Shown here piece by piece: positions 43,167 through 54,662 of a DNA stretch of 64,000 nucleotides. Each line of letters opens with the position of its first letter. Positions within the stretch are counted from its first letter, which is position 1. The position numbers were made by a program, and so were the translations under genes. The notes under the pieces were generated by a model that was not told the DNA's origin, ran no database searches, and saw only the letters and a list, made by a program, of their open reading frames with translations. Source of the DNA: Takashimella koratensis (taxonomy: Eukaryota > Basidiomycota > Tremellomycetes > Trichosporonales > Tetragoniomycetaceae); NCBI GenBank assembly GCA_003116875.1, contig BCKT01000004.1, forward strand, positions 1,014,201 through 1,078,200, given 5' to 3'.

Positions 43167-44921
43167 CTACATCGCCCCTCGGAGCCAGTTGACAACTTCG
43201 TGGCCGAGTCCGCGCCATCGCGCGTCCTCGAGGGGACCACCAGCTCCCTCGATCCCTTCGAGCGATTCGTACCTCCGCCCCACGAGCGCCAGAGCTAGGC
43301 TGTCGAGGAAAGCATGCACGCCGTCGTCTCCCCCGCCCGAGATCGCGGGCTCCAGCGATAGAGACAGTGATGTGATGAGCGCGTGTCGAGCGGTTAAAGT
43401 CGCAGACTACACAACAAATTGTCAGACACTCGTTCACAAGACCACAATGATCTCATGTAAAACTTACGATTGTCCCCAGCGACAGTTCCCCCGTCAACGA
43501 GTTTGAGAACTCTGGAGTCTGTCCATACTGCCATTCCCAAGTCTGCCCAAGCCGTCAGCACCTTCAGCGACGACCCCCAACCAGAGAACCGAGACCCTGC
43601 CTCACCTTGAGCTCCTCGACGCCCTTCCATACTTTCTCAGCCTTGACGGACCCCTCCGAAACCTGCCTCGTCTCCAACTTCTTGTCTCCCGATCCGTAAA
43701 CCGCATCAAATTCGGCCCGTACGGCAGCGACGAAATCGTCGTGTCGGATCGGTTGACTCTTCGAGGAGCGATACGTGTTGAGTGTCGTCACTGGGGAACG
43801 GAATGATGCGATCCCTTTCGTCTCGAGATTGGGCTAAGTAGAAATACGTCAGCACGGCAACTCCTGCATAACGTTCGATGAGGATCCGCTTACGGCGTCA
43901 CTTTTCAGTGATTTGCCCAGCTCAGCCAAGGAAGAGGAAATGAGCATCGTCCCGTGGTGATAAGCCCGGTGCTGGATGATCTTGTATGCTGAACCAGACA
44001 CCTTTGAGAGTGTCAACCCTGAAACACCGCGATAGATCGCCTTGACCCACCTTGAGCTCTTTCGAGCCGTCTCGGATGATAACGTCGTTTCGCTCATTGA
44101 CACTGCATTGGGAGATCCCAAGACGCTCTCGAATAGCTCGAGCGACGAGCTCTGCACCGTGCGATCGCGTGAACAAGAGTCGTGGGAGAATGATGGAAAA
44201 GTTTGTGTTGCCGAGATCCTGAGTCCAAGTTAGCTTCATCCGGTCTATCTATCGATGAGAGAAGAGAGCACGCTTCAAGATGATTTTGAGGCACGACTCA
44301 CATGGTACACCGTTCCCCCGCCCGACCTCCGCCGCACGAGTGGGACAGACTCAGACCGGAGTGAACGGGGTGTCGTCTCTTTCCATGGGTTTTGGTTGCG
44401 CCCGATCACGACGCACGGCGAGTTGCGGTACAGGAAGAGCACTGGTTGTTCAATTGGCGTGTTACGCATCAACCTGTGCGATGTCAGTTTTGTCGCCCTG
44501 TCCTCAGCGGTGAAGCATGCGCTCAAATGGGAAGATGCAAAGTTAGACAGCGCAAGAGAGGAAGTGGTCTCCGAACAGCACTCACCAGTCCTCGAAAGAC
44601 AGATTGAACCATGGGTCGTGTGAGGTGGACACGTACGCAAGTGGCTGGAAAGCGCACAAGACGAGAAGGTTCTGATCAGCTCAAGACTTGACGTACAGGA
44701 TCAGTAGTCTGAGCCCTAGTGACGGAGTAGACAAGGATAGCACTCACCGGTCCTAGCTCAATCGCTTCGGTTGCAGGAGTGTCCGGCTGGGCATTCTTTT
44801 GCTGCTTCCGGCTCACCGACGAGGAGAACGAAGCCGCCAACCGAGATGCCCCTTGAGGACGGGATCTTGCTCGTCTATACAAGGATGTGAGCGTGCTCAG
44901 CAGAAGTGCCGGTCTCGACAT
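43167..44921 (-). CDS. AIM22: Lipoate-protein ligase / lipoyltransferase, mitochondrial
   Basis: Attaches lipoate to E2 and H proteins of mitochondrial dehydrogenase complexes. Eight exons: 44921-44748, 44644-44586, 44473-44302, 44218-44051, 44001-43894, 43833-43606, 43542-43468, 43406-43167; 407 aa. The start [20 protein letters not shown] is a mitochondrial presequence. LplA marks: [34 protein letters not shown], the lysine motif [26 protein letters not shown] longer C-terminal region with [12 protein letters not shown] follows, as in bacterial LplA accessory domains. The gene serves the same lipoyl system as the 2-oxoglutarate dehydrogenase E1 encoded 35 kb away. Confidence 0.92.
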
Positions 44922-45297
44922 GACGGGTTGATTCGTTGAGGTGCAGGAGAGTTGCAAGCGGATGAGGGCGACGGCAAGTCGGGTGACGAGCGAGTGACGG
45001 GAAATTTCATAACACCAAGGAGGGGTGGTCACCGCACCCAATCGCCTAGTCCGTATTTCCCTTCCTACATCTTCATCGGTCCGATTCACCATGCAATCCA
45101 CGCAACATCCCGCTCTCTTGACGCTGTTAAATGTCCGTAAGCTGCATGGACACGATCTACGAACTTTTCCAGCGAGTTGGATGCATACAGCGGCTCAGGC
45201 AGGGTGGCTCAGGCTTTTATATGGGGGTTAGATGAACCATGTGCGGAATCAAATTGATGGAAGCACCTGACGCGTTAGTTGATTTGTTTTCATTTTC
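44922..45297. promoter_or_regulatory. Divergent promoter between the lipoate ligase and BRCT genes
   Basis: 376 bp between opposite start codons; no distinct element recognised. Confidence 0.4.
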
Positions 45298-48200
45298 ATG
45301 TCTGGACGCGGATCTCCCTTCTCTCATCTCACCTCACACTTTCACCGCACTCCGGACCTCAATATGAATAGACGAGGCCACCTCTCTCACAAGATACCCA
45401 ACGTCAAGCTACGACCGGCACCGGCAACGGCATCTGTATCCAGCACAGCTGGCGCAGGGAGCAGTAAACGACGGCGAAGCCCAAACGCCGACGACGAGGA
45501 TATCCTGAGACGAGCGTACGAGGATGCGGAAGGTGAGCACCCCCGCCTTCGTTCTTGGTGCTTGGATATACAAGGACGCAGTTAGATCGGGTATCTGACT
45601 ATAACAGACGAGGAAGCTTCGACAGCCGCGCTCAGAATGACCAAACGACCATGGAAGAACGTCACGCTCACCTTTACCGGAGTTGAAAACAAGGTGAGAT
45701 AACAAAGTCCGAAGCTCTTGACACTCATCTCACGCTGACATGGGTTCTGTCGTGCAGGGCTTCCTCTCGCCTTTAGTCAAAGAATTGGGAGGCACGATAG
45801 AGAGCGCACTCACGGTACACGTCACTCACGTCGTCGCTACAAGCCATGGGTCGGCCAAGTACGACGTGAGTCGGCGGAGCTATCTTGGAACTGAACAGGA
45901 CTGCTATTGACGTGGGGGGGATTTGGGCTGACGTGTATGTGCATCGAAAGTATGCTATCAATCACGGGATTCCAGTCATGTCGCCGTCCTGGATCGTCGA
46001 TGCACATACTCGGTGGCTAGATGGCGAGGAGCTTGATCTGGAAATAGTAAGGAAGAAGCGATACTTGCCACTCGAAGCTTCCGCTCACCCGAAGCAGAGC
46101 GTCGGTGCACATCGGTTACAACCGTTCACGGGGTTTAAAATTGCGATCTCAGGCATCGACGATAGTGAGTGCGGTCTGATGTCCATCGCTGCCGCGTGGG
46201 ACAGACTAACAAGCTCCAGTTGAGCGGCGAAAACAGATCATCAAAGCTGTGACTGAACACGGCGGTGTCTACTCTAAAGACCTCGACCGATCTTGTACCC
46301 ACCTAATCTCGGCGTTCCAGACGGACGACCCGAAGGCCAAGTCTAGCGAAAAGGTGAAATGGGCGCTCAAAGAGATTGGTCGACAAAGTACTATGCGCAG
46401 GGATGGTCGGAAGTTTACCGAGGACGAGGAGATAAAGATTGTGTACGAGGAGTGGTTGTGGGATTGTGTCTCGCATATGGGCAGGTTCAAGGAGGACAAG
46501 TATGATGCGAGGAACAAGCGACCAACGGCTCGGACCAGGGCGGGTGAGTGAATGGGTTAGGCGGGNGGGTATTATGAAGCTGACAACGGGTGGTTTGGCA
46601 GAGGATGCGATTGGTGGAGAACAGGAGAAGACTCGGAGGGCGACAGACGCGGATAATGAGAACGAGCCAGCAGTCATGAAGAAGCGGAAACGTGACGATA
46701 TGGGTACCCTTGTTGGCCACCTTCTCTCCACGACGGCCGCCGACGACTCCAAGACTTCCGAGCCTACTCCCTCGACAGAGCTCTCTACCGATCCTTCTGA
46801 TACCCTGCTACGGCGTACTAGCGTGTTCGAGAAGAAAGCTTCGGTTCTTCATTCTTCACGATCTGACTCGTTCTCCGTACCGACGTCAGGCCCTTCTCGC
46901 GGCTCCAAAACAAACGGTACGACCCCTTCGTTTGGCGCCAAACCCGCGGCGACGAAAGATGATGGTCGGATGTTCCAGGGCTTGCGATTCAGCCATGTGG
47001 TCGCGGAGGGGTATCAGGGTCTGGAAGACGCGTTGGTCAAGTTTGGGGGAATGCTCGTGTCCGAGCAAGACAGGCTGGATGGCGCAGATGTAGACTATAT
47101 CGTCACAAGATTGTGAGTTGGCTACAAGTAGACGTAACGGCGGAGGCTGATAGGCTGCAGGGCGTCGAGGGTCGCGCCAGAGGTCGTGGAGGGGAAAACG
47201 TCGACAGTGGTGACAGAATGTTGGGTCGAGGGTTGCTGCCATGAGAAGAAAGTCCTCGACCCGGACTCGCGCCTCGTTTTCCGGCCATTGTCCATCTTCA
47301 CTCCAATCCCAGGTGAGCTATGTTGGATCGTGGATTAGAACCGACCTGACAAATCCAGATTCGTTCGGTCTCATGGTACACATTTCCGGTTTCTCAACCG
47401 AGGACACGGTCTACCTTCGTCGCCTGCTGAAAACACTCGGTGAGTTCTTCGTCTTTGCTTTTAAAATGAGTTTGTGAAGCAAGATGTGCTGACTCTGTGC
47501 GTTCCCCGTCGTTGCCCACAGGTGCTATCTTGGTCGAGCGATTGAGCAAGGACTCAACACACCTGGTCTGCGCCGCACCAAAGGGGATAAAATATGATCG
47601 GGCAAGGGAGTGGGGGCTGCAAATCGTCACACAGGAATGGTTATTGAGCATGGCAAAGAGTGGGCAGGTGGAGTCAGAGGACGCATTTCGTCATGCGGAA
47701 GGTGAGTGCATCTTAAGCTAGGCGACGAGAAGAGGTGTTGTAGTGTCTTTTAGCTGACGAAATCAGACGCGAAAGGCTCATCGACAACGATCAAGCCCTC
47801 AGGTAGCGGTGACTCGAATGGGCTACATTTGTCGGCCGCGCTCACTTCAGCCATGTCCATCGCTCCCAACCTCGAGGACGGCTTTCACATCCCGTCAGTC
47901 TCTGAACGATCACAATCGAGCGCACAAACGGCACCGGGACGGGCGCTACAATCTACCCCGACTCATATCGACGAGCTCGGTGGTCCAGCAGTAGATGCAG
48001 CCTCTGCATCTGCTCCGGCAGGTCCTTTCGGCTCGCGTGCTTCCTTGGCTGGACGAAGTAACGACAATGACCCTGCGACTGCGCTATCTCTTAATCGCGA
48101 GAGCGAACGTGCGCTCAACGGTGCACATATGGACGAGGATGGTAAACCCGCGGACAAGATTGCAAGGACGGTATCTGCGCCAGCGGATCCCAGCTCATCA

Positions 48201-48736
48201 CGCTCGCCATCAGAGGACAGCGGGCGGTCGGGGTTAAAGGCGGCAACGGTGGCGGTGATAAGTAAACGGGAAGGGGTGACAGAGGCCTTGAGGATGTTGG
48301 CAGAGAGAGGTGGAGCAGGTGATGGATCGTCTGGGAGGCAAAAAATTGCCCGCAGGCGCGCCATGTCCCGACCCAAAGTGAGTAATTCTTACACAAGATC
48401 CGCTCGAGAGTGATCCAGTGTGACTTGCAATTTGGAGCTAACATGTCGCTCTAGACATCACTCTCGACTAGTATATCTCATTCGCGGTTAGCATCGCCAG
48501 ACGACCGGTCCCCCTCCCCACCTCGTAGCTCCGAGATGGGCGATGCAGCAGCCGGAGACCCCCCTGATCCTCTGGGAGGCGGGGAGGAGTCTATGCGCGT
48601 CACGTATGGGGATGATAAAGAACGAAGGAGGTTGATCGAGGCTGTGATGAAGGGCGCGTCAGTGAAGGAGAAGGCTATGGAAAGTGGTCGAGGGAAGACC
48701 GAATCTCCGGTTAAGGGGAGGGGGCAAAAGGTGTAG
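45298..48736 (+). CDS. Multi-BRCT checkpoint/replication protein (Rad4/Dpb11/TopBP1-like)
   Basis: Nuclear scaffold that binds phosphorylated partners in replication initiation and the DNA-damage checkpoint. Eleven exons: 45298-45532, 45608-45693, 45758-45865, 45951-46164, 46220-46543, 46602-47112, 47161-47312, 47359-47439, 47522-47701, 47767-48377, 48455-48736; 784 aa. Four BRCT-like units are visible by their Trp-containing ends: PSWIVDAHTRW, YEEWLWDCV, TECWVEGC and TQEWLLSMAKSG, with ligand-pocket strands such as VTLTFTGVENK, FKIAISGI and GLMVHISGF. A disordered Ser-rich C-terminus ends with a Lys/Arg-rich basic tail (KERRRLIEAV...). An alternative start is the Met at 45364. One intron has an undetermined base at 46566. 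Confidence 0.86.
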
Positions 48737-49489
48737 GTTGACGACTACAAAACCTACTCACACTTGACGCGATGCGGAGCGTTTAACTGTCTCAGCGAGC
48801 TGGCATTCAACACTACATACAGACACACTACATCAACACCTGTACCTCAGCCTACCTGCTCCTACACGCCCCAATACCACACTCCCTGTCTGCCTGGTTT
48901 GTCTGCCGAGCTCATGAGCATGTTTTGCTGTGCCACTCATTATTGTATAGTACATCCTATGCATGTCGTGTTCATCATATCACCATGACCAGTGTGAGCC
49001 TGGGGCCCAATGAAACTTGGCCCGATTGCAAATTGTTGCCGCTCACGCATCTCCAGTTTCTGGCCACGGCGACGAAGTAACCGGAAGATGTGGCTACACA
49101 AACATATTTCGACAGGTCCGAGATCCCACTTGCGATTGTCGACTTGCGACTACCGGTTGAGCCCGATTATTATCCACTCACCTCCATCTGTCCACCGCCG
49201 TCGTCCGCTGTCGTCCATAAGGTTAACGTTCTTCTTCCGCTGTCCTCCACCCGTCCTCCACCATAGTTTTCAGATCCTCCACTTGTCCTCCACCTATCCT
49301 CCACCCGTCTTTCACTGCCTTTTACAGCCCTCCACCGGTCCCCACAGATCTCTACTGCCCTCCGCGAACAATACTAGAACAAGATACATCAGAACATATA
49401 AAACGAGCAGAAAAAACAAGACGTTATGAACCCTCACCCCCTTACCCGAACCTCCTCTCTAATCAACGCCATACACATTTACCCCCACC
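48737..49489. other. Upstream region of the aldo-keto reductase gene
   Basis: 750 bp without a recognised gene. Its second half holds degenerate copies of a GTCCTCCACC unit (separate entry). Confidence 0.5.
49242..49340. repeat. Degenerate GTCCTCCACC decamer repeat in a promoter
   Basis: At least five copies or near-copies of (G/A)TCCTCCAC(C) occur within 100 bp: two back-to-back at 49242-49262, then near 49273, 49284, 49295 and a weaker copy near 49327. They end about 150 bp before the reductase start. Related GTCGTCC steps precede at 49197-49216. Confidence 0.6.
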
Positions 49490-51047
49490 ATGAGCCTCGA
49501 CGACTATCCCGAACCCGCGACTCCCTTGGGTCGACTTCGTATCCTCTCACCTACTGCGGGCATTCGGTGAGCTCAACTCATGTTTCGATTAGAAGCACGA
49601 GGATCCCGCTGATCAGGTCGCAGGATGTCGCCGCTCCAGTTAGGAGCGATGAATTTCGGTGAGCTATGTATTGCACGTCGAGGTACTTTTCTTGTATTGA
49701 GACGGCTGTAGGGAGCGCGAATGCCGAGCGTATGGGGGCAATGGACAAGGAAGCGACGTTTACCTACCTCGACGCGTTTTACGCAGCTGGTGGACGATCA
49801 ATTGATACGGCCAACATCTATCAAGACGAGGAGAGTGAGAGGTTGGTAGGCGATTGGCTAGAAGCTCGCGGAGTGAGAGACCAAATGGTCATTGCAACCA
49901 AGTATACCTGCAACTATCGTGCATACGACTTGGGCACTACCAATGCAGCAAACTTCGCAGGGAATCATAGGAAGAGTCTTGCGATTTCACTCAAAGCATC
50001 CTTACAGAAGCTTAAGACGGATTATGTGAACAATCAAACAACTAAGAAGGGAAGGCTGATCGCCCAATTGCTCAGGTCGACATACTGTACATGCACTTCG
50101 TATGTGATAACATGTTTGATAGTGGCAGCATCAGGTGACGGCGGCGCTCACTCGATTATACAGTACGATTACACGACCTCGGTGGAAGAAGTGATCAACT
50201 CGTTGGACGACGTCGTCCATTCCGGCAAGGTTCTTTACCTCGGTGTCAGTAATACCCCGGCCTGGTGGGTTGCCGCCGCCAACACTTATGCCAAAGATCA
50301 TGGAAAGAGCCCTTTTGTCGTCTATCAAGGAAAATGGAGTGTGATGCGGTAAGTTCTAGGTGTTCTTCAATCACAGAAACATACGTTGAACTTTGGGCTT
50401 CATTGATAGGCGAGACTTTGAGCGTGATATCATCCCCATGTGCAAACACTTTGGGATGGCGCTCGCACCCTGGTGGGTCTTGGGCGGTGGCAAGCTCCAA
50501 TCCAAGAAACAGGTATGACAGCCACTTTCACATACCGTTCTGTACACAGACTCTGCCGAAAATCGCCGGCCACGCTGATTCAAAAAAGCTTGAAGCCCGT
50601 GCGAAAGCCGGAGAGAAAGGTCGAGGCAGTGCGCCTCAAACCGATGTTGAACTCAAGTTCTCTCAAGTCCTCTCCGATATTGCCGAGAGACACGGCCTCG
50701 AGAGCCCCTCTACCGTTGCGATCGCATATGTACTATGCAAAACACCATACGTCTTTCCCGTTCTCGGCGGGCGGAAGGTGGAGCACCTTATGGAGAATAT
50801 CAAGGCTTTGACGCTCAAGCTTACCGAGGATGAAATGAAGGAGATTGAAGGTGGGTCGGGGGGAAGGGGCAGAGTTCTTCTCGGTTAGGAGAGCGTGACG
50901 CTGACAGGCGTAGCGGTTCAACCGTTTGACCAAGGCTTCCCCAACGATATCATAGGCAAGGATCCTCGCACAGGTGACCCCGGTCCGAGCCCTACAGCCG
51001 TCCAGAGGGGTACGTTGGACTATGTCCAAGACAGTAAGGCGCTATGA
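49490..51047 (+). CDS. Aldo-keto reductase, aryl-alcohol dehydrogenase type
   Basis: NADPH-dependent oxidoreductase of the AKR9/AAD group, reducing aromatic or aliphatic aldehydes in the cytosol. Eight exons: 49490-49566, 49624-49658, 49712-50025, 50076-50099, 50164-50348, 50410-50512, 50589-50850, 50914-51047; 377 aa. The start MSLDDYPEPATPLGRLRILS is the family N-terminus. Landmarks: MSPLQLGAMNFG, SIDTANIYQDEESE with the catalytic Asp and Tyr, VIATKYT with the Lys, DILYMHF (family His), LYLGVSNTPAW, PMCKHFGMALAPWWVLGGG and PVLGGRKVEHL. Exon 4 is only 24 nt. The loop exon 3/4 junction uses a weak GTGAAC donor. It ends 171 bp from the arsenate-reductase-like gene, tail-to-tail. Confidence 0.92.
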
Positions 51048-51218
51048 GCAGGCGAAAAGGCAGTTCTACAGTACATGGAAGTGATACAGATGCAAGAAGC
51101 AACAAGTGTTGTAGAGCTTTACGAAGGATTTGGGAATGCAGACGGTGTGCACTATACGAGCTAACGATCGGCCACGGGCATGACTCCCAGCTGAGCCACG
51201 TTGCGCTATCCTTACGCC

Positions 51219-51830
51219 CTAGATCCTCACTACGAGGTCTGGGTAAGTCTCTCGCCACTGCTTGATCCCACCGACAAGCACGTAACTCTTCGAACTCGTG
51301 CACCCTTCTTCGTCGAGGTAATCCTGGTACCAACCCGCACAGCGGGGTCCTCGTCCTGTGCTCCGATTGCAGTGGAAGATGACTTTGGGGATTCTACGGC
51401 CGTGGGAAGAAGGTGTCAATAGATAACATGTGGGTGAGTGTGAAAGGAGAGCGAGCGCTTACCGGTTCAGAAGGCGGTAGGTGACAGGCAGTGTATGGAG
51501 AAAGGTTTGGGCCGGGAGGTTGATCGCTGCCGGGTGCAGACCACGATCCTGAGGTTCTCCTTCCTATGAGTCGGACCAAGCACTTGTTCAGCCCTGAACC
51601 TCTACTTTTCTCCCCTTGTATAGATATGGGTTTACGCTCACCTCAATGTCGGTGCGCCGGACATCGACGACAATATAGTCAACGCCAACATGGACGTCAG
51701 GGTCGAGGAAGAGAGCGTGCAGCTCGGCGACGGTGAGAGGGGTTGCCTGAGCCTTGGGCTGAGGCAAAGCGGCGGCCGGTGTGGGTGCAGAGGGTGTGGA
51801 AGAGGAGGTAGCAGCGTCCGGAGCAGACAT
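51219..51830 (-). CDS. ARR2: Cdc25/rhodanese-fold phosphatase, likely arsenate reductase
   Basis: Three exons: 51830-51642, 51563-51463, 51393-51219; 154 aa. After an Ala/Pro/Ser-rich leader comes a single rhodanese/Cdc25 domain: VDYIVVDVRRTDIE, AAINLPAQTF and the active loop HCNRSTGRGPR, which fits the HCX5R signature of Cdc25-like phosphatases and Acr2/Arr2 arsenate reductases. The end YVLVGGIKQWRETYPDL is typical. By sequence alone it could equally be an Ibp1/Ych1-like phosphatase. The head-to-head position next to ACR3 favours arsenate reduction to arsenite for export. The symbol is tentative. Confidence 0.8.
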
Positions 51831-52083
51831 GGTGAGAGCGGTGATGAATAATGGTGAGTCGGTGGTCGTGCTTCGAGTCTAAGTGGGTGGAAGACCGGAC
51901 GAGAAGCCGAACCAGGCACGGAAGGTGGCAACCGTCGGCAGGGCTTGGGACGAATTTGATTTTCCCGATCTGACGATCATCAAATTCACTTTTTCAGTGG
52001 TGCGTGTTTATAAATGAGCACCACCTTCAATTGTATATCTAAACACTCTCTCTTCGTCTGTTCCAACCCGCATCAACTTCGCC
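51831..52083. promoter_or_regulatory. Shared promoter of the arsenic gene pair
   Basis: 253 bp between the two start codons. A TATAAAT lies at 52009-52015, 75 bp before the ACR3 start. A Yap-like TTACTAA half-site was not found. Confidence 0.55.
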
Positions 52084-54081
52084 ATGGCTAACGACGACGC
52101 CGAGTCGAGTATCCGAGCTGATTTACCATGTTGTTCCCGCGCAGTCCTGTCGGATGACTCAGTGGAGGCCGAAGCGACCCCGCTGGCGAAGTCTTGTAAG
52201 TTTATGAACTAATCACTCGTCTCAAACTCCCTCTCGGTGGGCTGTGGCCGTTTATCCAAATATCTGAGCGGCGTGGGATTAGTAGTGCTGACCCGGGGTA
52301 CCTTGGTCCCACAGTCGCGCTGTTCAAGAGTCTTAGCTGGCTGGATAGACTTCTCGCACCCCTGGTCCTGATGGCGATGATCATTGGTGTCGTCATAGGT
52401 GAGCGGCAGCTTGAGGTTATACCTGGTGTTGCGGCTTCGACAACTTTGATGGGGCAGAGTGCGATGGTGTAGGAACGTGGGCTGTGAACCAAGGGGATTT
52501 GATCATTGACTGACCCTTGTGCCCAGGCAAATTTGCAGATAATGTTGAGTCGGCGTTGAGTGGAGCGACACTCAACGGTGTCTCAATTCGTAAGCTTATC
52601 ACAAACTACTTTCAATGCACACTCTGCTGACACAATCCCTGGGAAACAGCCGTTGTTGTGGGCCTGCTCGTCATGATGTGGCCAATCCTCACCAAAGGTC
52701 CGTCCGTCCTTACCTTACGCCCGTACCCATCTCTCCCTGCTTTTGCCAGCGAATGACGGTGTTCACTGACGCTTCGTGCACCTGACAGTTCAATACGAGC
52801 GATTCCCGGTCTTGTTCAGGTCTCGGCATATGTGGCGACAAGTTGCGCTGTCCATGGTGCTCAACTGGCTCATTGGACCGTTCGTGAGTGAAACTTCAAC
52901 CGTCTTGTGTATCTAGTCCCCGGCCAAGGCGAGAGGCAGCTGGTAAACGCTGATGGTGTGGTCGATAGGTCATGCTCGCGGTCGCGTGGGCAACTTTGCC
53001 AGACCAGCCGACGTACCGCACAGGCGTGATCATGGTCGGTCTCGCACGGTGAGCCTTGCCTTCCCAACTCCTCATTTAGACTTTAAGCCCTCGATCCAAT
53101 TCACTTACCCCGCTTAGCTGCATCGCGATGGTGATGATCTGGAACGACCTCGCCCGTGGGGACACCGACTACTGCGCGACTCTCGTAATCATCAACTCTC
53201 TTCTCCAAATCGTCCTCTACTCCCCCATGTCCGTCTTCTTCGTCAACATCATCTCACGCGAGTCGGAGTTGCAACTACACTACGGCCAGACAGCGATCGC
53301 AGTGTTGATATACCTGGGCATCCCGCTGGGCGCGGGTGCGGTGACGAGAGGGGTGATGATGGCGGTATTGGGTAGGGAGAGGTCTGAGAAGCGTTTCTTG
53401 CCTTATTTCGGACCACTTGCGCTTCTGGGTTTGCTCTACACGTAAGTATTCGCAGCCCGAATCAACAACAGGGATGACGAGAGAAGCAGTATGAGAAAAG
53501 GTTGAACTCACTCCCCACGCAGGCTTATCCTCATTTGCGCGGAACAGGCGTCTCGGATCCTCGACAACATTGGTCAAGTCTTTCGAGTGTTCGTGCCCAT
53601 GATCGTGTACTTTATCATCATGTGGACAGGTACATTCTTCCTCGTCTTCTTCCTCACACGGCGACGAGGTGGAGCCAAGAAGTTTGGTTACAAGATGGCT
53701 GTTGTCCAGGTACGCCCTTGCTCTTCCTCAGTCCGTCTTGTGCTTGTCAAGCTTACCAAACTTTCCCTTCCAACTCTCCCTTCCAGGCTTTCACAGCCGG
53801 TTCGAACAAGTGAGCCTCCCACCCGGTTGTACGTGAGACGAGGCTGACACCCATTCAGCTTTGAGCTGGCGATCGCCGTGTGCGTGGCAGTGTACGGTGT
53901 CAATTCGGACCAAGCGCTGGCAGCGACCATTGGGCCCTTGGTGGAAGTTCCCGTGCTGCTCGCTTTGACATATCTCTCCTTGTTCCTGCGCGAGAAGCTG
54001 CACTGGGGTGATGAAGAGCAGGAGGAAGGGGAGGAGATGGGGCAGGAGCAGTCAATAGAGATGAAGCCTGTCGAGCCGTGA
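52084..54081 (+). CDS. ACR3: ACR3-type arsenite efflux transporter
   Basis: Plasma-membrane metalloid/H+ antiporter of the BART superfamily that exports arsenite. Ten exons: 52084-52195, 52315-52398, 52527-52589, 52650-52697, 52789-52883, 52969-53048, 53118-53441, 53523-53709, 53787-53809, 53859-54081; 412 aa. Ten hydrophobic segments. Family marks: MMWPILTKVQYE in TM2, WLIGPFVMLAVAW, GLARCIAMVMIWNDLA carrying the conserved essential Cys in TM4, IPLGAG, TAGSNNFELAIAVC and the EVPVLLALTYLSL end. The tail is Glu-rich. Exon 9 is a 23-nt micro-exon. Confidence 0.96.
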
Positions 54082-54662
54082 AAAGCCAGTCAAGCCAGAC
54101 ATTATTATAGCATCAATTATGTGTACATAGAGCTCAGTGTTATAGAATGCATCCAAAGATCGACCTGGTGATGACTGTCGCCTCTAGGCTGTGCGGGGAG
54201 ATGAGGTCGGACGTGATGTAGTTGCCGACGGTCGCCGATTGGCTGGGATCGTCGCTCGGATCATGAAACAAAGGGGGTTCGGCGGACGCACCGCCTGCGT
54301 GACTGCACCGCTGCACCGCCTGTTCCTTTGTCAACCTAAGCGGCGAGAGACGTGCTTTAAACCCGACGGTCTCTGATAAGTGCTCACTCTGTCGCCGTTC
54401 TCTATTTCCAACTCGGACCTCCACGCCCATCCACCCCTCGTTGACTGGTCGCGTGTCCATCGTCGGTGCTGTGCGGAGTAATCGCATAGGATACCCGGTG
54501 CGTCATCGATTTTGGAACCGGTATTAGCGCCAAAGTCAGGCACCGCACACACACACACAGAGGATTCAAACGATCCGCAAGCTGATTATCATACACAGAC
54601 ACACAGCAATCTATTCTCTTTCACATCCTCACGTCATCCTCACCCTTACCAGCTACCACGCC
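54082..54662. other. Intergenic region upstream of the Rho GEF gene
   Basis: 580 bp without a recognised gene; it includes a (CA)n run around 54545-54560 and a pyrimidine-rich leader. Confidence 0.5.
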
